Source: Cryptomeria japonica
Taxonomy: Eukaryota > Streptophyta > Pinopsida > Cupressales > Cupressaceae
Length of the DNA: 64,000 nucleotides
Assembly (NCBI RefSeq): GCF_030272615.1
Contig: NC_081413.1
Coordinates: 553,561,136-553,625,135, forward strand
Reading direction: 5' to 3'
Below the pieces are notes generated by a model. The model searched no databases and had not been told where the DNA came from. It was given only the letters and a program-made list of their open reading frames with translations. The position numbers were made by a program, and so were the translations under genes. This document shows, in pieces, positions 1-11,720 of this stretch (position 1 is its first letter; every line of letters begins with the position of its first letter).

Positions 1-980
1 TGTTTTGTTTTGAGATCTTGGCTAGGTTTATAAAGTTAGTTTCATAATTGCGATTTTTCATTTTTGAAGTTTTCTTGTCTTCGTCATCTATTTGTTTAGA
101 ATTTCTTTTTCTTTAATAAAATTATAAATTATTGAAATGCATGACCATTGATTTATGGATTTGTTCATCTTATGTGCATTACATTTTTGAAATTTTCTTG
201 AAGCAGTGTGAAGGATCTATTGAACCAATTAACTTCAAACTTGTTACAATCAAACTCTTTATTATTATTTATAAATATTAGATATTTTCCAATTTGATAT
301 CTCTCAACATATTTATATTTTTGTAAAATATTGATATGCTAGTCAACAAATAGCATTAAACACTTTTGTCTATGAAGTACACAAGAGACACCTTTGACTG
401 TGATTAATAATTAATAAAAGATTAGAATAATGAATTTTCAATTTTCAATTAATTAATAATCATGGTCAAAGGTACATCCTTATCCTGCATAGACATTTTG
501 TCCATTTTGACGACTAAATAGACATTGACAACACTCCATACATTGATTACTTAAATTTTAAAATACAACAATTTTTTAATATTTGATTAACTGATAAGCA
601 TAATCGAAGATACATCCTATATGCTATATAGACATTTCAATACAAAACTTTTTTTTTTTATATTGAAACAATGCAATTGCAAAATGAAGTTATCAGCAAG
701 TAGTTAAATAAATAAAATAAGAAAATACAATGAACAATACAGTCAAAGAATGCACAAAAGACACAGAACTATTTAATTGAGCCCATTCTATCTAGCCTGT
801 CCATTTTATCGGTTGCAAACACTGACGTATTTCACGATTTTGACAAAACTCAATAATGATCAGAACCGAACGACGTGTAGTAATCAGAACCAAGCAACTT
901 CGGAGTAGGTCGGTGGCAAAGTCGTTTACCAGGAAAATTATTTTCCCACCGTCTATCTCTTCATTTTTCTCTCCACGTTC
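1..980 (+). promoter_or_regulatory. Distal upstream region of P450 gene A
   Basis: AT-rich non-coding DNA upstream of gene A. No coding region is visible. It is duplicated almost unchanged upstream of gene C (46508 onward), and part of it (about 150-500) has a diverged relic at 30600-31010 where no P450 remains. It contains a long imperfect inverted repeat, listed separately. Direct evidence that it regulates the gene is lacking; the label follows from position and from conservation between copies. Confidence 0.5.
363..502. repeat. Imperfect inverted repeat, MITE-like, with paired TTGAC cores
   Basis: The left arm (about 363-415) reads CTTTTGTCTATG then CCTTTGACTGTGATTAATAA. The right arm (about 447-502) is its approximate reverse complement, reading AATAATCATGGTCAAAGG and then GCATAGAC. 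Together they would fold into a hairpin of about 140 bp. Each arm carries a TTGAC core, the sequence recognised by WRKY factors, in opposite orientation. Copies lie at 46870-47009 and, more diverged, at 30747-30885; none was found upstream of gene B. It could be a small MITE or a chance AT-rich palindrome kept by duplication. Confidence 0.5.
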
Positions 981-984
981 TTTG

Positions 985-1065
985 AACCTTGACTGGTAAA
1001 CGTGGGTGTACTCGACTCACCAAGAACCCAACAAAAGGGGTGTACTTTTGCATCCCTATATAAAG
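985..1065 (+). promoter_or_regulatory. Core promoter of P450 gene A
   Basis: A TATA box, TATATAAAG, lies at 1057-1065, which would place transcription start near 1090 and give a 5' leader of about 40 nt before the ATG at 1131. A W-box core TTGACT lies at 989-994. The stretch GAACCTTGACTGG, then AAGAACCCAACAAAAGGGG, then the TATA box is also present upstream of gene B (20728-20799), although the genes differ noticeably there, which suggests functional constraint. TTGAC with C or T is the known WRKY site; control by defence or elicitor signals is inference. Confidence 0.7.
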
Positions 1066-1130
1066 AGCATACACCGCAGAACAAAAGACGCAGCAACTGA
1101 AATCCTAACTGAACAAAAGAGCCCAAAGCA

Positions 1131-2777
1131 ATGGATCATTTCTCAAGTTTATTGAGCAGCACCCTGGTTTTTTATTCTGTAGTATCCATTACTGTTATAT
1201 ACATGCTCACCAAGCTCAGAAGCAAGCCATCTGGGAGGCTGCCACCAGGACCACGTCCCTGGCCTTTGGTTGGGAACATCCTCCAGGTGGGCAAGAATGC
1301 GAACGAATCCTTCTTCGAGCTTGCGAAGATCCATGGCCCCCTCATGACCCTCCACCTAGGATGGCGGACAACTGTAGTAGCCTCATCGCCCGCCATGGCC
1401 AGAGAGGTTCTCAAAACGCAGGACCCATCCCTGTCAGCACGTACAATGATTGAGGCCGCCAAGTGTCTCGAGTATGGCGAAAACTCGCTGGTGTGGAGGG
1501 ACTGCGTGCCACGCTGGCGCACTCTCCGCCGCATCTGCACCACCCAGCTCTTCACTGTCAAGCGTCTGGAGGCACTCCACCACCTGCGGCGGGAGCAAAT
1601 GAGAAGCATGATGAGGGCTATTTATAAGTCCACGTCAGCTCCTGTGGATATCGGCCATGCTGCCTTCCTTACCAGCTTCAATTTGGTGGGCAACATGATA
1701 TTTTCCAAGGACATGTTCGACTGGGATGAGTCGGAAAAGTCGAAAGAGTTTAAGAAAGCGCTCGCTGACATGCTCTTTGTTGGTGGCAAGGCTAATTGGG
1801 CTGATTATTTTCCCTTCCTCAGGCCTTTCGACCCGCAGGGCATAAGGAAGGAGATGACTAGGATTTTTAGGATTATATTTCCAGTCTTCGATCAATATAT
1901 CGACGAGCGCCTGCAGAGCGGGACAAGAAGCGAGGAGGAAGACAAGGATTTTCTCGATATTTTGCTCGAGAGTAAGACCGAGACTGGGGAGAAGCTCACA
2001 AAGTTTGAGATCACTCGCTTCTTCTATGTAAGTATATCTATCCTACAAACAAAGTATGAGATCGCTAGCTGTCCATCTTATATCTAGTTTTAGTTTTAGT
2101 TTTGAGAGAGTTTCTTAACAAGATGATTTTGATGTTTGTTATGTTTATAGGACTTGTTCACAGCAGGGAGTGAAACTTCTAGTCACACAATTGAATGGGC
2201 CATGTCAGAAATCATACGAAATCCAATGGTAATGGAAAAAGCGAGGGACGAATTGGACAAGGTAGTGGGGAAAGAAAGAAGAGTAGAAGAAAGTGATATT
2301 GACAACCTCCCTTATCTTCATGCAGTTGTTAAAGAAACCTTTCGTCTACACCCTGTTGCTCCCCTTCTGATCCACCATAGAGCCCTTGACTCTTGTGAAA
2401 TTGAGGGGTATGTTATACCTAAGGATGCCCAAGTGTTTGTGAATGTTTGGGCGATTGGAAGGGACCCTAATGTATGGCCAGAACCAGATAGGTTCTTTCC
2501 AGAGAGGTTTGTAGACTCAGATGTGGAATACAAAGGGCAAAATTTTGACTTGCTTCCATTTGGATCAGGGAGGAGAATATGCCCAGGGCTCCCTTTGGCT
2601 CATAAAATAGTTCATGTAATAGTGGCTACTCTCCTTCAATGTTTTGATTGGCAGCTTCCCAATGGACAGAATCCAGAAAAGTTAGATATGAGCGCAAAGA
2701 TTGGAATCAATTTAACAAAGGTACAACATCTGGTTGCAATTCCCACACCTCGCTTACCACAACATATTTATAACTGA
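1131..2777 (+). CDS. Cytochrome P450, CYP71 clan, CYP76-like (gene A)
   Basis: Predicted ER-anchored heme-thiolate monooxygenase of 507 residues. It would take electrons from NADPH-P450 reductase to hydroxylate a small lipophilic substrate. Exon 1 is 1131-2027, the phase-0 intron 2028-2150 (GTAAGT to TTATAG) and exon 2 2151-2777. Visible features are a hydrophobic anchor (about residues 7-27), the hinge LPPGPRPWP (37-45), WxxxR of helix C (W129-R133), the I-helix motif AGSETS (304-309), ExxR (E361-R364), PERF (416-419) and the heme loop FGSGRRICPG (436-445) with Cys443. All key residues are present and the length is normal. The I-helix and surrounding sequence suggest CYP76, a family that includes geraniol 8-hydroxylase and diterpene oxidases. 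The substrate cannot be read from sequence. The start ATG follows a typical short leader and begins the membrane anchor. Confidence 0.93.
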
Positions 2778-2955
2778 TTGCTACTATGATAAGGGAAAAA
2801 TGTTCTTTCTAATTAGTCACTCTTGTGTTATGCTTGGAAGTAGTACTTCCTTTAAGTAAATTAAAAGGCTTAATATCTAAATGGATCATTCATGAACTAT
2901 ATTGAACTATATTGTATTGAACATTCTTCTCAAAGGTTGTTCTTTTGATAGAAGA
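2778..2955 (+). other. 3' flank of P450 gene A
   Basis: Downstream sequence aligns, with indels, to the 3' flank of gene B (22517-22745). Shared pieces include the stretch after the stop, TGATTGCTACTA, and AATGGATCAT. Similarity fades near an ATCAAAGG or CTCAAAGG motif. This marks roughly where ancestral P450 sequence ends and later material begins in copies A and C. No clear single polyadenylation signal can be chosen. Confidence 0.5.
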
Positions 2956-4434
2956 AATGGAGGACCTATTACATTCCTATGGAAGAAGAGGAAAATAGAG
3001 TATCCATTGTCATTACTATGTATGAATGATATGCAGCTATTTATGAATGTATGGATGGATGGAATGCAATATATACAAATGAGATGGAATGATGATCCAT
3101 GGTGCTTTATTTTTCATCATTGAGCTTTAAAATGTTGTAAGAAAATACAAGCAACTTGACATAAAGATTCAAGATGACCAGAGTATTTCTTACAAGGATT
3201 TTGATATAGCAAGTTAATACAAGCAACTTGATATAATGGATCAAGTTGACCAGAGTATTGCTTGCAGAACAGACAAGGATTATCTCTGTTCATGCATGAC
3301 TTGGATCGTCCTCCTTGATCTTAGGTTGATCATATCTTGAGACAAGTGCATACCATACTAAGAGATAAAAATCTTTATCCAGTTTGGATGAGGTAGGAAG
3401 AACCAAAGGAAGAGCATTGTACCTGCAAACAAACAGTATATACATAAAGAATAAAGAATAAGGATTCTTGGTAATGGTGCATGCCCATATGGTCGAGGTA
3501 TACGCTGTAGTCAGCAAGCCGTAATGATCTATGATTGCATTTGGCATAAGATCATGTAGGTTGGTGAACTTCCCACGTAGACACCATTAGTACATGCCCT
3601 AGAACTTCATCAGAAATAATGCGCAAACGATACAAAACAATGCTGCAAGATCCTGATACAGATAAACGAACGATTGTACTCACAAATCAACCAAGTATTT
3701 GATAGCTTAACATAATTTTCTTGTCAAAGAAAACGTCACTTTTGTCTTTGTTTTGGTAAGGAAGGATGCATCCTTGTTGAAGACAGTTTGATTGTTGATG
3801 TTGATTGTGTGGTTGATTGGTAAATGGTCATTGTGTGAGTAGTTTGTCAATGTTTATTTTGGTATCTGCATGGATGGGTATGTACAAGGTGTTGCCATGT
3901 TTTTGTGTGATTTTTCAATGGTTTTGTCGATGTTTTTGGATTTTGAATTGTTTTGAATGTTTTTGGTATTTTTGCGAGATATTTTTGAATGTTTTTGGAT
4001 TTTTGATGATTGTTTGAATGAAGAACTTAATGAATCACAAGACAATGTAGAATCCACTTCCATCAATAGGTTAAGGGCATTGCCCCCAGTTTTTAGTCAT
4101 GACTATAAAAAAGCGAGATGCAGGATGCATGGAGTACTATCATAATTGCAGATGAATAACAAGCCATGTTTTTTGGATGGATGGATGTATGTATGAAGTA
4201 GATGTGATCGCAACAAGTCTGAAAGACAATGGAGCCATAGCCTTTACGAGTGGCGCCTGTTTGCCAGGTTTTCACCACCGTACTTACCCAAGGTGCCACC
4301 GGAGTGGTTGTTCACCGTTTGGATGCATGATTTTTCTTTACTTTTTTTGAATGTTTTTGTATTTTCTTCAGGACATTTTTCTGAATGTTTTTGGTATTTT
4401 TTGGTATGCAAGGGAGCTTGATGCTCTATACAGC
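2956..4434. other. Unassigned segment between P450 gene A and the Tat pol region
   Basis: No confident gene. It begins where similarity to gene B's flank ends and stops at the end of the Tat pol region, so it may be the 3' untranslated part of the Tat element, which often is long in this lineage. It holds a tandem duplication of about 70 bp (3148-3280, units sharing TACAAGCAACTTGA and GACCAGAGTATT), runs of a TGTTTTTGGAT-like motif (3900-4020, 4340-4400), and a minus-strand open stretch (3290-3547) with hydrophobic residues that I cannot identify. No LTR matching 14440-16241 was found here. Confidence 0.5.
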
Positions 4435-4435
4435 T

Positions 4436-5660
4436 TAGGTATAAAACCGTTTGAGGTGCATGCTGTTAATTGGATCTGCGAGCGGTTCTCCTTCTGATGT
4501 AGCCAACTGATATGCCCTGGACCCGAACACAGCAGTGACAACATATGGGCCCAGCTAGTTTGATTCAAAGTTGCCCTGATGTTCTCTGTTTGGTTGGTTG
4601 CGAGGATTCTCTCGTAGAACAAGATCACCTACCTCAAATGTACGAGGTCTAACTCGGTGATTGTAGCTTCTGCTCATGCGCTGCTGATAGGCTTTGAGAT
4701 GGTTGTATGCAGCTTGTCGCTTCTCATCAAGTAACTCTAAGTCCTAAAGACGTGAGACTCTGTAAGCTTCATCATCTATCAGATTATGCAAGGAAACCCG
4801 TAATGATGGTATCTCAACCTCAATAGGTAAGATAGCTTCTGCACCATAGACCAATGAATAAGGAGTTGCACCTGTAGGGGTTCGAATGCTAGTTCGATAT
4901 GCCCATAGTGCCGGATTTAGTTGAACATGCCAGTCATGGCCGACATCATTGACTGTCTTCTTTAGGATCCTCAATATGTTTTTATTGGATGCTTCGGCCT
5001 GACCATTGCCTTGTGGGTAATAGGGAGTGGAAAACCGGTGTTGGATATGAAATTTCTCACAAAGTTCGCGGACATCCTGATTTTTGAAAGGAAGACCGTT
5101 ATCTGTGATGATGGACATGGGTACACCATACCGGTAGAGGATGTAGTTGAGGATGAATGAGGCGATCTGCTTGCCGGTGACTTGGGTAAGTGGAACAACT
5201 TCGATCCACTTTGTGAAATATTCGGTGGCGGTAATAATGAATTTGTGGCCATTGGATGAAGATGGATGAATCTTACCCATAAGGTCAAGGCCCCATTGAT
5301 AGAAAGGCCATGGTGTTGTGATTGGTTGCAGTTCCTGGGCTAATGCATGTATCAGGTCTCCATGAACTTGACATTTCTTGCATTTTCTGACAAAGTAGTA
5401 GGAATCCTTTTCCATAGATGGCCAATAATATCTAGCTCGCATGAGTTTCTTGGCTAGTGACGGACCACTTGAATGAGTCCCGCAAATTCCTTCATGTACC
5501 TCTTCCAAAGCCTTTGTTATCTCATCTTGTTCCAGACATCGAAGGAGAGTACCATCAAGACCGCGTCGGTATAGGGTTTCGGCAATAATGGTATATTGAG
5601 CAGTTTGGCGAATGAAGGTTTTACGTTGGTTATTTGATTGGTTGGGAGGAAGGGTGTGAT
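4436..5660 (-). pseudogene. Integrase region of the Tat element (left copy)
   Basis: The integrase inserts element cDNA into chromosomes. An HHCC-type zinc-binding stretch lies around 5360-5510, ending KCKKCQ. The DDE core follows (about 4880-5310), with WGLDLMGKIHP near the first Asp and TPYYPQGNGQAEASNKN toward the catalytic Glu. The C-terminal domain ends near 4436 with a HLKRFY motif common at Gypsy pol ends. It forms the last coding part of the element. Treated as a fossil. Confidence 0.88.
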
Positions 5661-5819
5661 CGCGGAGATAGGTGTAGAACTCACCGTACCATGGGGATTC
5701 AGAACTGACAAGGTGACATATCATCTCGGATTCAGTGGTATCATAAGCGGGGATCCAAAGCTGTTCTACCAAGAACTCGTAGCGTGTTGAATTCTGTGGA
5801 AGATCTAGTAGAGATGTGA

Positions 5820-6195
5820 TGGTAGCCATGGCGTCAGCAACTCGATTCTGATCTCTTGGTATCTGCTCAAAAGTGATAGTAGTAAATGATGTCTTTAGAG
5901 TGTCCACCATTTGCTTATATGGCATGAGTTTATCATCTTTGGTCTGATATTCATTTGTTGCTTGTCGAATGACTAGTTGGGAATCGCCATATACTTGCAG
6001 TTCTTGTAATTTCCATTGGATGGCTAACCTGAGTCCTGTGATCAAGGCCTCATACTCGGCTATATTGTTTGTGCATGGAAATGTGAGCCTGTAAGACTTC
6101 GGGATGCTATCACCTTGAGGTGTGATAAACATAATGCCTGCCCCCGAGCCGTGCCTAGTGTATGAACCATCAAAATATAGTTTCCATGGTTGTGC
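5820..6195 (-). pseudogene. Second (archaeal-type) RNase H domain of the Tat element (left copy)
   Basis: The motif WKLYFDGSYTRHGSGAGI, then NNIAEYEALITGLRLA and YGDSQLVI, is the archaeal or plant-type RNase H fold placed between the first RNase H and integrase. This extra domain defines the Tat group of plant Gypsy elements and is the best lineage marker here. Part of a broken polyprotein. Confidence 0.9.
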
Positions 6196-6259
6196 TGCTG
6201 TGATCATGAATATCTCCTCATCTGGAAAATTGGAAATAAGAGGATGATCGACGGTGAGT

Positions 6260-7580
6260 GGTGCATCAGCCAACTGATCTGCAATAACCTGACCTTTGAT
6301 AGCTTTATGGTCTACATACTCAATGTCAAATTCACTTAGAATCATCACCCATTTGGCCAAGCGGCCTGTCAATGCTGCTTTGTTAAGTAAATACTTGAGT
6401 GGATCAATCTTTGCAATGAGTTGTACCTTGTGTGTTAACAGATAGTGCCTCAGTTTAGTGGCTGCTAAGATTACTGCTAGGCAAGCTCACTCAATAGGGG
6501 TGTAATTGAGTTCATAGCCTACCAGTGTGCGAGAGATGTAGTAAACAACACACTCTTTTCCTTCTGCATTATGTTGTGCTAGTAGTACACCCAATGCTGT
6601 ACTTGTTGCTGAGATATAGAGTAACAATGGTCTACTTGGATCTGGTGGCATCAACAATGGTGGATTCATGAGATAGTTTTTAAGCGTCTGAAATGCTTGC
6701 TGGCATCGGACATCCCACTGAAAACGGATGTTCTTGTGTAGCAGATGTGTAAATGGGTGACACTTATCGGCCAATTGTGCAATGAATCTTCGGATGGATT
6801 GAAGTCGCCCTTGTAATGTCCTTAGCTGACTGATATTCTTTGGTGGTGGCATGTCCATGATTGCTTTTACCTTTGCTGGGTCGACCTCAATACCTTTGCT
6901 TGAGACAATGTATCCTAGAAGCTTCCCGGAGGTTACTCCAAAGACACATTTCTTTGGGTTGAGTCGAACATGGTATTGTTCCAGTCTATCAAAGATTTTA
7001 TCTAAGATGTGGAGATGCCCTTCTTTGGTGAGTGATTTTGCTAGTAAGTCATCCACATAATCTTCCATCATAGTATGCATCATGTCATGGAAGATGGTGG
7101 CCATTGCTCTTTGATAGGTTGCTCCTGCATTTTTGAGACCGAAGGGCATTACATTCCAGCAATATGTGCCCCATGGACATGTGAAGGCTGTCTTATGTTG
7201 ATCTTCTGGTGCGATCTTTATCTGATTGTATCCTGAAAAGCCATCCATGAGTAAAAGCATGGCATGTCCCGCTGTTAGATCCACTATGATGTCGATATTT
7301 GGTAGGGGGAAGTCATCCTTAGGACAGGCCTTATTTAGATCTCTGAAGTCAGTACAAATGCGGATGCCCCCTTTTGGTTTGCCAACAGGAACAATGTTGG
7401 AGATCCACTCTGCATAATCAATTGGTCTAATGAAACCAACGTCTAGGATTTTCTTAAGTTCTGTTTTGACTAGCACTGCAATCTGAGGATGCATCTTACG
7501 AAGTTTTTGCTTGACAGGTTTGGCTCCTTCTGCTACAGTGAGGTGATGCATGACTAAATCAGGATCAAGCCCAGGCATGT
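6260..7580 (-). pseudogene. Reverse transcriptase and RNase H region of the Tat element (left copy)
   Basis: The reverse transcriptase palm is clear. It has GGIRICTDFRDLNKACPKD, LLLMDGFSGYNQI, MPFGLKNAGATYQR and the catalytic YVDD at 7048-7059. It is followed by the tether and classic RNase H (about 6260-6650), with the Gypsy-type stretch GVLLAQHNAEGKE and YYISRTLVGYELNYTPIE. The family copies element RNA into DNA and removes the RNA strand. Treated as a fossil. Confidence 0.9.
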
Positions 7581-7699
7581 CTGCATATGACCATGCAAAG
7601 TTGATCTGACGCTTCTGGAAGAACTCTATAAATTTAGGCTATTCCTCTGGAGTGAGAAGAGATGCCAGATGTATGATATGAGGATTTTCAAGAGTCCCC

Positions 7700-8860
7700 A
7701 CATTGTATTCTTTGGTTTCCTCGATGAGAATCATTGATCGTTCCTATTGTGTACTATCAGGGAGAATGTCAAACCCTTCATCCTCAGGCGCCTCAGAGAG
7801 GTTTTCACCGTTGAATACGCTCTTTCTTTTTACTTTTGTCGGATCAAACAGTGCCACAGTGTGGTTTTCACTGGAAGATCCATGTTTTATTGTTATATTT
7901 TTGCAGCTGAAAGGTTTGGCATCCCCCCCGAAGTATGCTGCGCTATTAAGTTCGATGGCGAATCCAGCTTTGTGATCCCCGCTTGGTAGGTTATCCCTTA
8001 TTTCCAAAAAGTCAATGATAGCCTCATCGTTTTGGAAGAAGTCAAGACATGGGGGATTTGGTTGGTTCCATTCGATGAGTTCAGGGTAGATAATGGGCAT
8101 TACTTGATTAGGTTAAGTGCGGTGGACGTATCAGTGAGGGTTAAGACGTTATGGTGAAGGTCGTTGATGGTACTTTCCCTGTCAGAATCAGGCGTAGGAT
8201 GAGACGTAGGGTCTGTGGAAGATGTTTCCAGTTCAGGAACCCAAGTGGTCTTTATCTGTGCTTCTCCGTAAACAGGGATATCTTTGCGTGGTGGAGGTGG
8301 TGATGTGTCTTCCTCATCTGAAGTGTTAAGCTGTACAGAATCAAATTCCCACTCATGTGAGTCAGTCTCTGAATCACTTTCCAGCATCCGATTACTATAC
8401 CATACTGGGATGTCCTTTGAGTTAAATACCGCAGGTGTGATTGGTTGATGTACCTTTGTAATGATCGGTGCTGCAAGGCGATTGAGGGGGATCAAGGAAT
8501 CTGTTATAGGGAGTATTGGTAATATTGATTCCGTTGCTTCTGCTGGGACTGCTGGTGTTATAGATGCTGCTGCGGGTGCTGATACAGTTACTGCTGCTAA
8601 TGGTGCGACTGATGAGATGACGAGTTCGTTTGATGGGATGAGTGGCATTGGTGATAGTTGTGTTGGGGTTTTGAGCCTCAGTGGGGTTGTTGGGATGGTG
8701 CTTGAGGGTGCTTTGATTATGAAAGGTGCCCGCTTTGCAGTAGGTGGACAAAATGGTTTGCTGGGTTTTCCTTTGAACTTGAGTTTAGGAAAGATCTCTT
8801 TTTCAAAGCCGAGGCCTGTATTACCTTTGGGCTTGAATTCCGGCAGCAGGGGTTCATGTC
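7700..8860 (-). pseudogene. Low-complexity linker of the Tat polyprotein (left copy)
   Basis: The segment between protease and reverse transcriptase is proline-, serine- and threonine-rich in the element reading direction (for example PITPAVFNSKDIPVWYSN and SDEEDTSPPPPRKDIPVYG). No catalytic domain is recognised. Tat-lineage elements commonly have a poorly conserved linker here. Opposite-strand open frames over this stretch are judged to be shadows. Confidence 0.6.
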
Positions 8861-9379
8861 ATCCTTGTTTGCAATATCCCAAAGCACTTTGACCATCATA
8901 CCCCATTCTTTGCATAATGAGGAGACCTTTGCCATACTGTTCTATGGGAAGTGTAACTTGTGGTTTATCAGTGGTGATGGGATCTTTATAGATCCATTCC
9001 GCTAGGTCCTCATCTTGTGTTTCTTCCTCTTGACTCTTTCCAAGAATGAAAGGTGTCAAAGCACATGCTGGTATGTTTAGTGGTTGCTGGAGTACCTGCT
9101 GTGGTTTACCATGAGTTCTAGGAGAAGTGGGCATTTGTCCCACACAAAAGAGTTGACTCAAGTTGTATTCCCCAGGACCTTCCTCTGCTATCTTCATCTT
9201 AAGCTTTTCTTGCTTGGGTATAGTGGTGTTTGAACTAGCAAGAGAGGCGGGACTTATATATGATGTGGAGGAAATGGCTTCTCTATTATTAGGAACGGTA
9301 ATCTCTGGTTGATGGTTGATATTATGGCAATATGCAAAGGGATTTGCGTCACCCAGAATTGTGATCTCTACACCGTTAT

Positions 9380-9730
9380 GTGGGAACTTGATACATTGAT
9401 GGTAGGTAGATGGAACGGCTTGCATGGCATGTATCCAAGGTCTTCCTAACAATAGATTGTATGGAAGAGGAAGGTCCAAAACCTGACAAATGATGTTCTT
9501 TACCACGGGGCCCACTCGGATTGGTAGTACCACAGCTCCTTTGGATGAACGCTCTGCATCGTCATAAGCTTTGATTGTGATCTTCTGACGAGGATTCACT
9601 GATTCGACCGCATATCCCAATGCTGTGACCAACTGCAGTGTGCAAATATTCAGGCCTGCTCCATTATCGATCAAGACTCGCTTGATCCTATGCTGGTTAA
9701 TAAATCCTTCGATGTGGAGTGAGGCATTAT
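9380..9730 (-). pseudogene. Aspartic protease region of the Tat element (left copy)
   Basis: A retropepsin-like segment. It has the active-site neighbourhood VLIDNGAGLNICTLQ (Tat proteases usually read DNGSALN), then ILPYNLLLGRPWIH-like sequence, where LLGRPWIH is the second conserved protease block. In the family this enzyme cleaves the Gag-Pol polyprotein. Treated as a fossil. Confidence 0.82.
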
Positions 9731-9999
9731 GTGGTTGTTGGAAGGAAGAGTTGTCACTTTCAGAAAAAGTGAGACAAGGTGATGACTTTAGACTTCCAAC
9801 CATGGCTTGAAATTGGTCCATATTTGGATTTGCGGGGACTGACGCTTCTTGGAGTGCTTGATCCAAGATAGTTTTATGAGATGGCGATAGACGCAAAAGC
9901 TCTAAAATGGATATAAGCGCAGGGGTTTTGTCTAATTGTTCCACAAGATTGTACTACTTTGGGATGGAGGTGGTGCCTTGTGGAGCTGCCTTTATGGTA

Positions 10000-11720
10000 A
10001 CTTTGCCGCGGTGTGTAACAACATTGCAATTTGAGTTGGAATTTTTGAAGGTTATAGTTGCAACTTGTTCATTGGCATCATACAGATGATTTACAGTGTA
10101 ATTATACGCAGCCTGTGTATAATCAGTGGTATCAGTGCCTCGCCTAGAAGTGGAAGGACCCCTTTGATCTTGTGATGGAAGTGGATTTTTGAACATCAGA
10201 TGATCATTATTGGTTGTTTTTGGGTCATGTCCTTCAATTTCAATTTCTCCTCGGTCAATAAGATCCTGAATAAGATCTTTTAATCGGTGACAATTACTTG
10301 TCTTGTGCCCTCTTCCTTGATGGAATTCACAGTGTTCAGTATCTCTCCACCATGCTGGTTTGACTTGAGGCTCATAGTTTGATAGCTTAGGCAGAGTGAC
10401 CAAATTTTGAGAAATGAGTTGTCGCAACACTATTTCAATGGGTTCCCCGAAGGGAGTGTATGTTCGTTTCTGTTTTTGCTGACGAGGTCTAGGTTCATCA
10501 TGAGATGTGATGCGGCCTTGATTGGAAGGAACATTTGTGTTGTTTTGAGGTGGAGGATTTTGTCCTGCAAACCAAACCACAGGTTGTGCGTTTTGGATAG
10601 TCCTGGCATCCACAACCCCATCATTGACGATATTCTTGTTTTTATTCCAGAAGTTTGGTTTATCGCTGTTGAAGCGTGGGCGAGGACCATCTTTTGGTTC
10701 ATAAAAGATTTTGATGAGTCCCTTCTTGATAAGTGCCCTTTCACACTTCAAACCCTTGGTGATCATATCATTAAAAGAGTCTGTGTCTTTGACATCCAGG
10801 TGAAATTCCATTTCTTCGTTTAAGTTGGAAATGAATATTTCCACTAGTTCTCGTTCAGGTAACTGAAGAGAATGTCTGCTAGACATTTGACGCCATCATT
10901 GCAGGAATACTGAGAATTGCTCACCTGGTTTTTGTTTGGTGTTGCATAGATCAGCCATGGTGACATCGCGTTCAATGTTATGAGAGTAATGAGCTAGGAA
11001 CTTCTGGATGAGTTCCTCAAATGTTCTAATGCCACCTGGTAGTCGGGAAAACCATGATGTGGTTGTTCCTCCCAAGCTTTGGGGAAAAAGGTGCATTAGG
11101 TAGGTGTCTTCATATGCCACTTCAAGACAAGCGGAATGAAATTCTCTGACATGATCACGAGGATCTCCCTTTCCTCTATATTTTTCAAATTTGGGTGTTT
11201 CGAATCCTCGTGGAAATGGTGGCATGTAAAGATCCCTATCAAAAGGATAGGGACAGATGTCATTGAGTGAGAATTGGTTAGTCTTGACACCACTATGAAG
11301 TTGTTGGGTGAGATTCTCGACTTGTTGCCGCAACATCTCCATTTCATTTGGAGGAGGAGGTGGTGGGTTACCTCGAGGAATGTTATATCTGATGGGATCT
11401 CTACCTCTTTCCTCTTCATGGCGACTTTGTCTTTCTGATGCTTGTCTTAATTGGGCAAGATCAAAGTCAGAGGGGAGTTTTGCTCCTTCTTGAGCGAGTC
11501 TTAAGAAGTGAGCATCCGCATTGCTCTTGAGTATTTCGTCAAAAAGTCTGTTAAAGAGAGGGTTATGCTGAGCCCTTTCTATTGTTGTAGGAGTGGGAGT
11601 ACTTGGGTTTTCGTCATCTGCATTTCCTCCAATTGCTTCTTGAAATTCATTGAGATTTTCCTCTTCTTCTTCTTCCCTTTCTATTTCTCGTTGCCTTGAC
11701 TGTGATCGGGTTTGAGCCAT
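10000..11720 (-). pseudogene. gag region of the Tat element (left copy)
   Basis: Structural protein region. From the likely initiator MAQTRSQSRQREIE (ATG complement at 11718-11720), it has an acidic N-terminus, then the retrotransposon gag domain (about 10850-11210; PKFEKYRGKGDPRDHVREFH, TTSWFSRLPGGIRTFEELIQ). It ends with a zinc-knuckle-like CEFHQGRGHKTSNC near 10290-10330, the form typical of Tat gag. An ATG further upstream would extend it, but that extension looks non-coding. Gag packages element RNA into virus-like particles. Fossil. Confidence 0.88.

Noticed and set aside
1149-1895. Open frames antisense to P450 exon 1 (also at 20871-21626 and 47667-48413)
   Set aside because: They sit wholly opposite a strongly conserved coding exon, recur only because the P450 is repeated, and resemble no protein family. 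Shadows.
4429-4446. TTGATGCTCTATACAG, similar to the Tat LTR start TGATGCTCTGCAAACAG
   Set aside because: The match stops after a few bases and lies inside the end of pol, so it is not the missing 3' LTR.
8461-8892. Plus-strand 143-codon frame rich in Gly/Ala/Ser
   Set aside because: It is the reverse strand of the low-complexity Tat linker and reflects its base composition.
10407-10823. Plus-strand 138-codon frame, also at 56926-57342
   Set aside because: Antisense to gag and without family resemblance; its conservation is explained by the recent duplication.
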